Shown here: one piece after another, positions 8,590 through 17,096 of the stretch
Layout of the letters: each line of letters opens with the position of its first letter
Position numbering within the stretch: position 1 is the stretch's first letter
From: Microcaldota archaeon
GTDB lineage: Archaea > Micrarchaeota > Micrarchaeia > Micrarchaeales > CABMGC01
Direction of reading: 5' to 3'
Length of the DNA: 38,026 nucleotides
Assembly: GCA_027449585.1 (NCBI GenBank)
Contig: DAIDLJ010000003.1
Coordinates: 1 to 38,026 of the forward strand
Made by a program: the position numbers and the translations under genes
Notes under the pieces: model-generated
What the model saw: the letters and a program-made list of their open reading frames with translations, nothing else
Database searches by the model: none
Told to the model about the DNA's origin: nothing

Positions 8590-9267
8590 ATGCTTATGAT
8601 AGTAAAAACCCAGATGCTGCGCTCCATGGCTGATCACGAAGACATCATGGCACATAGGCTTATGGCAAGCGGTGATGTACAAGGCGCAAAGCTGTTCTGG
8701 TCCTCTGCCTCAGCAAAATACGAATATCTTGCCAGGGAGTTTAGGGGAGATTCCAGGATGAACCTGCTCAATCTTTCACGTGAAATTGCCAGGCGCGCGC
8801 AGGACAGTCGGGCAGTGTATAGGATATCGTCCAAGATACTTGCGGTGATGGTATCGCCTGATGGCGAATTGCCAGTCATGGAACTTAGGCCGGAAACCAT
8901 AAGCGCAGAACCAGTAAGGGACTGCCCAAAGACGCATGAATTGATAGAGAAGGATTCTGGCAGTGCAAAGTATGTTTACAGGGTGGAGATACCATTTGAA
9001 AATTCGGCAAGGAATCAGTTCGCCGAGTTCAGGCGAAGGTTCCCTCCAGGATTACTAACAGATATGCTCGCTGGCTCTGTTAGGCAGACAATCTGGGTGC
9101 GCGACAGCGCAGAGAGCGGCCTGCTTAACGTTGGTTTTCAATACAAGCATACAGGGTATCTGAAGATCTTCTCAACCCATCCCAAAGAGAAGCATGAGTA
9201 CATGAAGGGCATCATAAACACCTATGGCGCAAGCCTCGACAGGATATTCCAGAATCTAAAGAGATGA
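8590..9267 (+). CDS. Tandem paralogue family, member 1 (unknown function)
   Basis: A 225-residue soluble protein, unrecognised. Residues 1-75 are helical, with a pattern (GDVQGAKLFWSSASAKYEYL) like a TPR or MIT-type hairpin. The C-terminal half has YVYRVEIPF and ends GYLKIFSTHP...YMKG-IINTYGASLDRIF. Both parts recur in the next two genes, so the three arose by duplication. No signal peptide or membrane span. The fold assignment of the N-terminal part is tentative. The gene follows ArgRS by 58 bases. The TATA element here is weaker than for members 2 and 3. Confidence 0.75.
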   Translation: MLMIVKTQMLRSMADHEDIMAHRLMASGDVQGAKLFWSSASAKYEYLAREFRGDSRMNLLNLSREIARRAQDSRAVYRISSKILAVMVSPDGELPVMELRPETISAEPVRDCPKTHELIEKDSGSAKYVYRVEIPFENSARNQFAEFRRRFPPGLLTDMLAGSVRQTIWVRDSAESGLLNVGFQYKHTGYLKIFSTHPKEKHEYMKGIINTYGASLDRIFQNLKR

Positions 9268-9330
9268 CCGCGGATAATAGCAGAAAAGTTTTAAAAACAG
9301 TTTTTACCCTTATCAAGCAATTGCGGTTGC

Positions 9331-10032
9331 ATGGATAAGCTCACAAAAAATAGAATGACATATCTTCTGGCGCACTATGAGGGGGTTGTTGCTGGGAGGA
9401 TACTTGATGCAGGCAACGCACGTGGTGCAAGGCCGCTCTTTGGTAGCGCGATAAACAAGTACGAGCACATAGCCTCCATGAACGACGAGGAGGAGAGGAT
9501 GTCGATGCTAAATGAGGCGCTAAAACTCGCAAGGCGCTCTGGAGACAACGCAAATACATATAGACTGCTAAATACCATATCAAGGCTCATCATAAATCCA
9601 GATTCGGGCATGGCTTATGTGGAGATAAAGCCGGGCAAGATCGACATGCAGCCTATTCGCAATGCCATAATGAAGACATATGCAAATGCGATTTGCGGCA
9701 GCGAAAGCTATGTGTACCGGGTGGAGTTGAACAGGGATGGCTTCAACAGGCTAGCAGTGCTCTTCGATGACAGCGAGCTTGGCACTCTTATCGCCGATGC
9801 CAAAGGCAAGTACTTGGGAGATGGGGGAGTACAGGTAAATGATGGGCAAGTAATGGGCGTCGCAATCAAGTTTGAATACAACTACAGCGGATATCTAGCC
9901 ATATCCTCCAAACATTCTGCCCAACATCGCAGGTATGTTGAGAATGTCATCAACGTTTATGGCACAGCGCTGGACGGAATAGTTTCTGGATTAAATACAC
10001 TGCAGTGGGCTGAAAAATCCAGTAAACCTTAA
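9331..10032 (+). CDS. Tandem paralogue family, member 2 (unknown function)
   Basis: A 233-residue paralogue of its neighbours. Shared landmarks are the helical N-terminus (GNARGARPLFGSAINKYEHIA, then MLNEALKLARR), a central YVYRVELN strand, and the C-terminal block GYLAISSKH...YVEN-VINVYGTALDGI. A TATA-like GTTTTAAAAAC about 35 bases before the ATG (around 9288-9298) suggests its own promoter. Predicted cytosolic. Function unknown. It is the longest copy because of a short C-terminal tail. Confidence 0.76.
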   Translation: MDKLTKNRMTYLLAHYEGVVAGRILDAGNARGARPLFGSAINKYEHIASMNDEEERMSMLNEALKLARRSGDNANTYRLLNTISRLIINPDSGMAYVEIKPGKIDMQPIRNAIMKTYANAICGSESYVYRVELNRDGFNRLAVLFDDSELGTLIADAKGKYLGDGGVQVNDGQVMGVAIKFEYNYSGYLAISSKHSAQHRRYVENVINVYGTALDGIVSGLNTLQWAEKSSKP

Positions 10033-10067
10033 ATATGATGACAATGATTTAACCAGGTGGATGTGTA

Positions 10068-10724
10068 ATGGAGGTAATTACAAAAAGCAAGATGCTTGAC
10101 ATGCTCGCCAGGTGCGAGATGGGGCTCGCCGAGAGGAGATTTGAGGAAGGCAGCATGGAGACTGCTAAGCTTCTCTTTGCAGATTCTTCAAGGAAGTATG
10201 CATATATCGCATCGACCAGGGAGAAGAATGCCGATAGCATGCGCACCCTTGAACACGCGCTAAAGCTCGCTGTAAGAGGCGAGAGTCCAAAGGAGATATA
10301 TCGCATAACTAGCAGGATAGTTGAACTGGAGATGTTTCCTGAAAGGAGGCTTGTGATGGCAGAGCTTAGGGGAGACGGAGTCGAACTCCCTGGCACCACT
10401 TTTATACGCGGTATACCTAAAATTACAGAGATACACTCTACGGAAATGTCGTATTACAAATACATAATAGATATGCGCAATGGCAACTTCGAAAGACTGC
10501 TGGCAGCGGCGGAGGATAGTGATATGAAGAGGGTGCTCCTCAACCTCACTAGGGAGCAGGCAAAGGTAGTGGATGGGTCACTGGAGAATGCTGAGGTCAC
10601 GCTTAACTACGCTGTGCCGCTGGAATTCATCGACATATCATCAAAGCACAGAAGAGAAAATTCGGATTATATAAAGAACATGATAAACGTGCTTAGCGGA
10701 GGTTTTGAGCTTCTGCTTAAATGA
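10068..10724 (+). CDS. Tandem paralogue family, member 3 (unknown function)
   Basis: A 218-residue third copy, the most diverged. The N-terminal helical block (METAKLLFADSSRKYAYIAS, then TLEHALKLAVRG) and the C-terminal ISSKHRRENSDYIKNMINVL keep the family pattern, while the central strand reads YYKYIIDM instead of YVYRVE. A TATA-like CCTTAAATATGA (10027-10038) spans the stop codon of member 2, and AGGTGG (10054-10059) gives a good ribosome site before the ATG. Function unknown. Confidence 0.76.
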   Translation: MEVITKSKMLDMLARCEMGLAERRFEEGSMETAKLLFADSSRKYAYIASTREKNADSMRTLEHALKLAVRGESPKEIYRITSRIVELEMFPERRLVMAELRGDGVELPGTTFIRGIPKITEIHSTEMSYYKYIIDMRNGNFERLLAAAEDSDMKRVLLNLTREQAKVVDGSLENAEVTLNYAVPLEFIDISSKHRRENSDYIKNMINVLSGGFELLLK

Positions 10725-10762
10725 GAATTGCAGTTCGCAGGCACCAAAGATACCGGTGCAAA

Positions 10763-11608
10763 TCAGAAGGTCTCTGGTTTTGGCCACTCTATATCGGCAG
10801 GTGCATAAATCTCTGTTGCAGTAGTGCTGAATGCGCTCATCCTGCTATATACCATTGTGGATGAAGCTATTAGGAGTATGACGCTTGAAATCAGTGGATA
10901 AGTGATGCTTGTGCTTAGGTACTGATAAGCCATCAGGAAGGCCGAACCGAAGGTCGAGACAAAGGCTATTGCGAAAAGTACCAGCGAGTTCCTCAGCAAT
11001 GATATCGCGCTGGCGATGCCGACTGCCATTACTATTATGTCAGCAGCAGGGAATGTGTAGAGCGAGTTGAAGTTTATTATGAAGTTTGCAATTCCGTGCT
11101 GCAGCGCAACCTGCGCTATGAACTGGGTCTGACTATGCGTGAAATAGAAGAGCACGATGGCATTTATCAGTACAAGGGCCGAAGAGAACGCGGATATTGC
11201 ATTGTTTCTAGGAGCCTCTGTCACCTCCTCGTTTTCCACTCTCATTGCCGCATCAATGTCATTTAGGCAATAGCTCTTGCCTTTATACTCCACAAGATCG
11301 ACAAAACAGTAAGGAAGACTGTCTGTGGCGCAGTACCCGTATGCAGATCGCCATGGATGGTTTATGCATGTCTTGTTGCGTATGTCATCCTTAGGAGCCA
11401 TGCTAGGCCGTTGCTCCGGCGCGCTTTGCACCGGCTTTGGAGTGGGCTTGGGATTTTCTGGGACCGGCTGTGGCTCTACTTCTTGTTTTTCAATTTTTGG
11501 CGCCGACTTTGGAGTTTCTGTGACTGGCTCCTCTTTTTTCTGCTTCTGCTGGACGTTTATTCCTCTGCTCTTGAAGATCAAAAGATCGGAGAAGTCTTCA
11601 GAGCCCAA
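10763..11608 (-). CDS. B-box-like zinc-finger membrane protein
   Basis: A 281-residue protein in three parts. Residues 20-75 are low-complexity Pro/Glu/Lys-rich. Residues 81-115 carry a Cys/His cluster (TCINHPWRSAYGYCATDSLPYC, then SYC) resembling a B-box-type zinc site. Four or so hydrophobic helices follow from about residue 140 to 260, ending in a polar tail. The start is a TTG at 11608: TGA closes the frame six codons upstream, and GGTGGG lies 5 bases before the TTG. It follows eS26 by 23 bases and is probably co-transcribed with it. The prokaryotic B-box-plus-membrane layout is known in uncharacterised proteins; function unknown. Confidence 0.72.
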   Translation of the reverse strand: MGSEDFSDLLIFKSRGINVQQKQKKEEPVTETPKSAPKIEKQEVEPQPVPENPKPTPKPVQSAPEQRPSMAPKDDIRNKTCINHPWRSAYGYCATDSLPYCFVDLVEYKGKSYCLNDIDAAMRVENEEVTEAPRNNAISAFSSALVLINAIVLFYFTHSQTQFIAQVALQHGIANFIINFNSLYTFPAADIIVMAVGIASAISLLRNSLVLFAIAFVSTFGSAFLMAYQYLSTSITYPLISSVILLIASSTMVYSRMSAFSTTATEIYAPADIEWPKPETF

Positions 11609-11631
11609 TATCCCACCAGCCCATCAGCGCA

Positions 11632-11868
11632 TCACGTTCTTCCAAATCTTGCCGCATGCCTTGCTGCCTGCTCTGCCTTCCTCTGGAAGACTCCCTGGTG
11701 CTTAGCGCAGCTTATGCAGTAGTAGACCTTGCGTGTCGTCATGAATTTAGTATCCTTGTTGTTCATGTCGATTCCGTACCTTATCACTCTTTCGTCCATG
11801 ACTGCCTTGGCTCTTGATACAGTTCTTCCGCAATTGTTGCATCTTACTAACGATTCGCTTCCTCTCAT
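11632..11868 (-). CDS. rps26e: Small-subunit ribosomal protein eS26
   Basis: A 78-residue archaeal/eukaryotic-type ribosomal protein. The zinc ribbon has CNNCGRTVSRAKAV near residues 10-23 and YYCISCAKH near residues 49-57, which matches eS26 in order and spacing. The C-terminus is Arg/Ala-rich. eS26 binds near the mRNA exit channel of the small subunit. It is present only in some archaeal lineages. Divergent promoter with the RpiB-like gene; TATA-like ATTTAAATA lies around 11909-11918. Confidence 0.9.
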   Translation of the reverse strand: MRGSESLVRCNNCGRTVSRAKAVMDERVIRYGIDMNNKDTKFMTTRKVYYCISCAKHQGVFQRKAEQAARHAARFGRT

Positions 11869-11955
11869 TTTATCGCCTGTGAATTACGATAGTATATCTT
11901 TTGTATAGATATTTAAATATGCTAGTGGCATTATTGTAAATGTATATCAGGCGAT

Positions 11956-12573
11956 ATTATCAAGATCCTTATAATAACCAACATACAGGATGCGGCTGAC
12001 AGGATAACTGATTCTATAGACTTTGGCGGAGCGACTGTTGTTTCCAAGGAAGTGGATGGCGACGTGCGGGCATTGGCAAAGTACACCGCATCGCTCTTCT
12101 CAAGCGGAGGTTATGACTTTGCCATAGTTGTCGTCGACAATACTGTGGCGGCAAGCATCGCACTCAACAAGTATGAGGGTATAACTTCCGCGGTATGCCA
12201 TGACGCAGACGAGGCAAGAGCGGCGAAGTCACAGGATGTCAACGCAGTCATAATAAAACATAGCAACATTGACGACGCAGATGCAATAGTCAACGCATTC
12301 GCAAAAGGGATGGGAATGCAACTCAAGATCAAGCTTCCTGAGGTGCAGCTGCCGCAGATAAAGATGCAGAAAGAAGAAGTGCAGGTACAGCGCAAACCGC
12401 CTGTTGCGATTAAAAAGCAGGCTGCCGTGCAGCCTGCAAAGCAGCAAGCATATGATGAGTCAATGCCTGCAAGACCAGGAGTCATGGGATGGATAAAGGA
12501 CTCGCTTGGAATAGTCGACGTCCAGGAAGATGAGACGCAGGTAAAGAAGAAGGAGAAGAAGGCCCAGCAGTGA
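11956..12573 (+). CDS. RpiB/LacAB-fold protein lacking catalytic residues, with long C-terminal tail
   Basis: The frame is open from 11926. Translation aligns along its length with ribose-5-phosphate isomerase B: strand KILIITN for KIAIGSD, FAIVVVDNTVAASIALNK for the ICGTGIGMSIAANK active-site loop, and SAVCHD for AALCHD. The active-site Cys, the N-terminal Asp-His pair and the catalytic His are all replaced, so isomerase activity is unlikely. A 75-residue Lys/Gln-rich tail is added. No ATG, GTG or TTG precedes the first strand; the first standard start (GTG 12052) would remove it. Either ATT 11956 after GGCGAT is used, or a one-base indel separates the frame from a leaderless-positioned ATG at 11940. 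Confidence 0.7.
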   Translation: MIKILIITNIQDAADRITDSIDFGGATVVSKEVDGDVRALAKYTASLFSSGGYDFAIVVVDNTVAASIALNKYEGITSAVCHDADEARAAKSQDVNAVIIKHSNIDDADAIVNAFAKGMGMQLKIKLPEVQLPQIKMQKEEVQVQRKPPVAIKKQAAVQPAKQQAYDESMPARPGVMGWIKDSLGIVDVQEDETQVKKKEKKAQQ

Positions 12574-12590
12574 TCTGCATGAATACTTTA

Positions 12591-12899
12591 ATGTGCTTGA
12601 ATATCTCCAGGGTTATACTTCCGGCAGTGAGGATAAATATAGCAAAGCAGCTTGATGGCAAGTACGACCTGAGGCAGATCGAGATAGCCAGGCGGCTGGG
12701 CGTAGCGCAGGTTGCGGTGAGCAAGTACCTTAGCGGCAAGTACTCCGAGTCCCTAAAGAGGGCAGTTGACAAGATAGAGAGATCAGGCATTGTGGATAGC
12801 GCAGTGATAAGGCTCGTGAAGATGGACAGCGCTCAGGAGATTGACGCGGTAGTGAACGAGCTGTGCACTAGGATAGCCACTGATAATTTGGTGAATTAA
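12591..12899 (+). CDS. HTH transcriptional regulator (COG2522-like)
   Basis: About 102 residues. The pattern ILPAVRINIAKQL, then RQIEIARRLGVAQVAVSKYL, is the archaeal XRE-type helix-turn-helix seen in COG2522 proteins, which begin with a short strand before LPAVR. That places the true start at ATG 12591, although GTG 12570 and ATG 12579 are also in frame; the GTG overlaps the preceding stop. The C-terminal half is helical and may dimerise. It sits directly before gdhA with no gap, so it may control nitrogen or glutamate metabolism; that is context only. Confidence 0.83.
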   Translation: MCLNISRVILPAVRINIAKQLDGKYDLRQIEIARRLGVAQVAVSKYLSGKYSESLKRAVDKIERSGIVDSAVIRLVKMDSAQEIDAVVNELCTRIATDNLVN

Positions 12900-14165
12900 A
12901 TGACAGAAGAATTGAATCCTTTCAAGATAGCGCAGCAGGAGCTTGATTCCGCAGCCGAAATAATGAATCTTGACAAGACGGCACATACCTTGTTAAGGGA
13001 ACCTAAACGCATAATCAACTTCAACATACCTGTGAAGATGCGCGATGGGGAGACGAAAGTCTTCAACGGATTTAGGGTGCTCTACAACGATGCGCGCGGG
13101 CCTGGAAAAGGTGGCATAAGATTCCATCCTCTCGAGAGCCTTGACACCGTGAAAGCACTGGCAGCATGGATGACATGGAAGACCTCCCTTGCCAACATAC
13201 CTTTTGGAGGCGCAAAAGGAGGAGTGATATGCGATACGAAGAACATGAATGCCTACGAGCTTGAAAATCTCTCCAGAGGATATATAAGGGCTCTTGGAAG
13301 GGCAGTAGGACCGAAGGTTGACGTTCCGGCCCCCGACGTATACACAAATCCGCAGATAATGGCATGGATGATGGACGAGTACACAAAGATAGTTGGCCAT
13401 GAAGAACCGGCAATGATAACCGGAAAACCTCTCGAAGTGGGAGGCTCCGAGGGAAGGTTCAATTCGACGGCAATGGGCGGCATGTATGTGCTTAGAGAAT
13501 CTGCAAGGATGATAAATCTTAATCTAAAGGACTCGAAGGTTGTCATACAGGGATTCGGAAACGCCGGAATGTTTGCATTTGACATAGCCACAAGGCTTTC
13601 CGGTGCCAAGGTCGTTGGGATAAGCGACTCGGAAGGAGGCATATACGACCCAAACGGGATAGACTACAACAAGCTCGTCGATGCCAAGAAGAAGACCGGC
13701 AAGGTTCAGGGATATGACAAGGGAGAGAAGATAACCAACGAGCAGCTCCTTGAGCTTGACGCAGATGTGATTATACCTTCGGCAATAGAGAACCAGATAA
13801 CATCAGCCAACGCCGACAGAATAAAGGCCAAGATAGTTCTTGAACTGGCCAATGGGCCAGTCACCCCGGAGGCTGATGCAATCCTGTTCGAGAGAGGAGT
13901 GCTAGACATGCCGGACTTCCTTGTGAATTCTGGTGGAGTGATAGTATCGTACTTCGAATGGGCGCAGAACATGGCCGGATACTACTGGACAGAAGATGAA
14001 GTGTACAAGAAGCTTGATGCGATAATCACACGGTCCTTCAATGAAGTGACCGCTACGCAAAAGGACTACGCAAGCCGGGGCAAGAAGATAAGCCCTAGGA
14101 CCGGCGCATACATAGTCGCAGTGGACAGGGTTGCAAGGGCCATGAAGCTGCGCGGATGGTACTGA
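12900..14165 (+). CDS. gdhA: Glutamate dehydrogenase
   Basis: A 421-residue hexameric-type enzyme interconverting glutamate and 2-oxoglutarate plus ammonia with NAD(P). Seen: GPGKGGIRFHP, the catalytic-lysine motif FGGAKGGV, the Rossmann loop VIQGFGNAGMFAFD, and NSGGVIVSYFEWAQN near the C-terminus. The residue after beta-2 is Asp (GISDSEGG), which may favour NAD, but cofactor use is not certain. The ATG follows the regulator stop with no gap, and GGTGA 8 bases upstream is a clear ribosome site. It links amino-acid nitrogen to central carbon. Confidence 0.97.
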   Translation: MTEELNPFKIAQQELDSAAEIMNLDKTAHTLLREPKRIINFNIPVKMRDGETKVFNGFRVLYNDARGPGKGGIRFHPLESLDTVKALAAWMTWKTSLANIPFGGAKGGVICDTKNMNAYELENLSRGYIRALGRAVGPKVDVPAPDVYTNPQIMAWMMDEYTKIVGHEEPAMITGKPLEVGGSEGRFNSTAMGGMYVLRESARMINLNLKDSKVVIQGFGNAGMFAFDIATRLSGAKVVGISDSEGGIYDPNGIDYNKLVDAKKKTGKVQGYDKGEKITNEQLLELDADVIIPSAIENQITSANADRIKAKIVLELANGPVTPEADAILFERGVLDMPDFLVNSGGVIVSYFEWAQNMAGYYWTEDEVYKKLDAIITRSFNEVTATQKDYASRGKKISPRTGAYIVAVDRVARAMKLRGWY

Positions 14166-14167
14166 AC

Positions 14168-15775
14168 TTAGCGCATTGACGCTGAGCTTACCAGCTTAAT
14201 CAGCTCGCCCTTGTCGGCATTCTCTATGAAGAAGAAGTGCTTGGAGACCTTCTGCAGTACGGCAAGGTACCTTTGCACATAGTCAGACATATTGTTGCCA
14301 CGGTTTATGTAGACGGTTATCAGGTCAGCCTTTGCCTCGGCAAGATGCCGATTTAGGTTAACCATGTCTATTTGCGCCTCTCCGTCTGTTATTAGTATTA
14401 TCTCCTTCTTCTTTCGTGACCTATCCTTGGCCAGGTCATTGCATGCAGCAATTACGGCCTTTTCTATGTTGGTTCCGCCTGACACAGCCACCCTGCGCAT
14501 AAGCTGCGCGACCATGTCCTTCTTGTCGCGCCGCTCGTTCTTGAGCACGGTTATCGGGTCGTACACCACATCGTCGAAGTAAGTCAGATAGAAATCCCCT
14601 TTCTCCTTGACCGCTGAGATGTATAACGAAAGGGCTACAGCCTTTGCGAATATCAGCTTGTCGGCGCTCATGCTGCTTGACTTGTCGAACAGAACATACC
14701 TGGTCTTCTCGTTCTCTCGTATGCTCCTGTCGTATTTGGGCAGCCTCCTGTGCGCGTACAATGCGTAAAGCAGCTCGTCAGGATAGGCGAATGCGGATGG
14801 CACCGCGGCTGCAAAGTCACCGCCGATTGTAAAGCCGTTATATTCGCCTCTCGAGAATCTTGCCTTCTCCTTGGACTCTGACGATGCATTTGGAGAGCCG
14901 TTTAGAAGCTTGATTAGGTTCCTTATGTTAGTCTTGCTAAAGAGCATGTCTACAAGCGGATCGTGCTGGTTGAAGTCAAGAGTCCCTGCGCCGTGCCCTG
15001 CCATGTCCATCTGCTGCTTGAGCTTTTCGGGATCTGCACCTTCTTTGCCGGTCATGTTTGAGGCGTTCTGCGCGGCCTGCTCTGGAACGCTTCCGCTGGA
15101 GTCCTTGGTCCTGTTGGCCATGCTATTCTTAAGCTGGTCCATGAGGTCCTTGAGCTGCTGCTGCGTTGTGCTCTGCTCGATTAGTTTTTGTAGTAGCTCG
15201 GCGGCATCAGTCCTGTCGCTTAGCGATTGAAGGCTCTCCGGTGCACCTTGACCACGGCCCTGCCCCGGTTGTCCCGAACTTGGCTGTCCCTGACCGGATT
15301 GGTCCTGCATTCCATTGGAATTTTGCTGGCCCGTCTGCCCCTGCTGTCCTTGCTGCCCCTGCTGACCCTCCTGGCCCTCGCCGTTCTGACCCTGCTGCTT
15401 TGCCATCTCTTCAAGAGCCTTGATCAGGTTTATTGCAAGGTTTATTGCAGCGGCAGTGCTTGACTCTGCATTTGCCACGGTGTTTACCCGAAACCCCGAC
15501 TTGTTTAGCTGCTGGAGCAGATTTGATATAGTCTCAAAGTAGTCCTTGTTTTCCTGCGGATAGTTCTCCGTGAGCTGCGGCGATGGCAAAAAGAGCATGT
15601 TAAACAGATCGACCATAAGCACGCTCGATACCTTGTGACCGGTGAGTGCCGCGACTACATATGCCATGTCCTCTGCGCGATACTTTCCCTCCGCGGAGGT
15701 GGGGCTCACGCCCTTTATTGCACTTACTGAGATCTTCTCGTTTACCTTGCCTTCCTGCTTTACGGCTAAGGCCAT
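14168..15775 (-). CDS. VWA-domain protein, partner of MoxR ATPase (ViaA/CoxE-like)
   Basis: A 535-residue protein. The N-terminal helical region (1-125) is followed by a Gln/Gly-rich linker (about 126-179), more helices, and a C-terminal von Willebrand A domain from residue 358. The MIDAS is DKSSSMS (D364, S366, S368), with SGGTNI as the Thr loop and LITDGEAQ as the second Asp. Such proteins pair with MoxR/RavA ATPases as metal-dependent adaptors in protein or complex remodelling. The ATG overlaps the ATPase stop codon by one base (TAATG), and AAGGTGG lies upstream as ribosome site, so translation is coupled. No signal peptide. Confidence 0.87.
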   Translation of the reverse strand: MALAVKQEGKVNEKISVSAIKGVSPTSAEGKYRAEDMAYVVAALTGHKVSSVLMVDLFNMLFLPSPQLTENYPQENKDYFETISNLLQQLNKSGFRVNTVANAESSTAAAINLAINLIKALEEMAKQQGQNGEGQEGQQGQQGQQGQTGQQNSNGMQDQSGQGQPSSGQPGQGRGQGAPESLQSLSDRTDAAELLQKLIEQSTTQQQLKDLMDQLKNSMANRTKDSSGSVPEQAAQNASNMTGKEGADPEKLKQQMDMAGHGAGTLDFNQHDPLVDMLFSKTNIRNLIKLLNGSPNASSESKEKARFSRGEYNGFTIGGDFAAAVPSAFAYPDELLYALYAHRRLPKYDRSIRENEKTRYVLFDKSSSMSADKLIFAKAVALSLYISAVKEKGDFYLTYFDDVVYDPITVLKNERRDKKDMVAQLMRRVAVSGGTNIEKAVIAACNDLAKDRSRKKKEIILITDGEAQIDMVNLNRHLAEAKADLITVYINRGNNMSDYVQRYLAVLQKVSKHFFFIENADKGELIKLVSSASMR

Positions 15776-17067
15776 TAACTTGCCACCTTATTTCTCTCCA
15801 CTGCCACGAGTTCGGCGGTCTTCGCCTTTCTCTGCTCGTTTAAAAGATTTAGTATGTCTGCCTGCTCGGCTATGTTCTTTAGCAGCTCCCTTGCGCTCTT
15901 TCGCAGCTCCTTGTTTGAGTGCTTCTTTAGAAGGTCCCTTGCATAGGAAGTTGCGGACGCGAGCGTCTCCAGATCCGATGCTATGTCCTGTGATGCCGAT
16001 GGATCCTCCCTTAAGGCCTTAGTTCCCAGAAGTATGTTCTCGTTGAGCTTGCCTAGCCTGTTGAGGTGGTTGACTGGAGAGATAAGGTCATTTAGTTTCT
16101 CCGTGACGGTTTTGCTCTCTTCCTCGTCTGCAGGCAGGATGTACTTGAGCACTGCGAGGTCTTCCACAGTCGCGCTCTTCCTTCCGTCTAGCATCGCGCT
16201 TGCTGCTATCATCTTCAGAGTCTTGCCTATTCTCCTGTCCGTGAAGTTTATGTGGTGCCTTTCATTGACCTCTATAAGAATCTTAAGAAGGTCATCCCTT
16301 ATCCTTGATGTATCGACCTCTTTTATCTTGTCGTAGAGCTGTGTTAGGTCTGAGGCAGATATGGCAGTCTTAGTTACCTTTGTGCTGCCAGCAAATTCTG
16401 CATTGAATGTCGCAGTTATAAGTTCTGACCAATACTTTTTTTCAACAGGTGTTATGAAGTGCCTGAGAAGGAACCGGTCATAGAATGCCTGATCCTCCTC
16501 ATCGTAGGAAACAAAATTTGTGGCGCTTATTATCGACCTTATCGGAACGTCCACAACCTTCTCCCCGTTGAACATCTTCCTCTCGTTCATTATGGAAAGC
16601 AGTGTGTCCCTTATCGCTGATCCGCCCCTGAATATCTCGTCTATGAAAGCAAGCTCTGCTTCTGGAAGCATGCCCTTTGTAACCATGCGATAGGCACTCT
16701 CCTTTGTAAGTGCAGGGATGTCCAGCGGCCCGAAGAGCTCCTCTGGAGCAGTGAACTTGCTTAGCTGCCTCTTGAAGAATTTTGAATCGGTAAGCTCTCC
16801 TGCCCTCATTGCAAGCGCAGACTTTGCAGTGCCGGGCTCGCTTACAAATATTATGTTCTCTCTGGTTATGAGCGCTAGGGCTATTAGCCTTGCCTCTTCC
16901 TCTTTGTTAACAAATGGCTCTGAGAGCTGCCTTGAAAACTCCTTTACCTTTGCAAAGAGCTGCGCATCCGTAGCCACGTTTGCCGCAGGCGCATCATTTG
17001 GTCGGACCTGCTCCTTTAACTCTGCACTCTGGTTTACTTTCCTCTTGAAAAGATTGCTAAAACCCAT
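15775..17067 (-). CDS. MoxR/RavA-type AAA+ ATPase
   Basis: A 430-residue AAA+ chaperone-like ATPase. Walker A is SEPGTAKSAL (about residue 80), Walker B is LAFIDEIFRGG, sensor 1 is SATNF, and the conserved FYDRFLLRHF carries the arginine region. The C-terminal 100 residues are helical, with a long lid. It most resembles the RavA subgroup by motif order. Together with the VWA protein encoded next to it, it probably remodels a target complex; the target is unknown. Its promoter carries the 24-base block also found before the ankyrin operon. Confidence 0.9.
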   Translation of the reverse strand: MGFSNLFKRKVNQSAELKEQVRPNDAPAANVATDAQLFAKVKEFSRQLSEPFVNKEEEARLIALALITRENIIFVSEPGTAKSALAMRAGELTDSKFFKRQLSKFTAPEELFGPLDIPALTKESAYRMVTKGMLPEAELAFIDEIFRGGSAIRDTLLSIMNERKMFNGEKVVDVPIRSIISATNFVSYDEEDQAFYDRFLLRHFITPVEKKYWSELITATFNAEFAGSTKVTKTAISASDLTQLYDKIKEVDTSRIRDDLLKILIEVNERHHINFTDRRIGKTLKMIAASAMLDGRKSATVEDLAVLKYILPADEEESKTVTEKLNDLISPVNHLNRLGKLNENILLGTKALREDPSASQDIASDLETLASATSYARDLLKKHSNKELRKSARELLKNIAEQADILNLLNEQRKAKTAELVAVERNKVAS

Positions 17068-17096
17068 AGGCCAACAGTATAGTCTTCTTTGAATGC

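Noticed and set aside
15240..15400. Repetitive DNA that could look like a tandem repeat
   Set aside because: It is the coding sequence of the Gln/Gly-rich linker of the VWA protein, with irregular codons and no fixed repeat unit.
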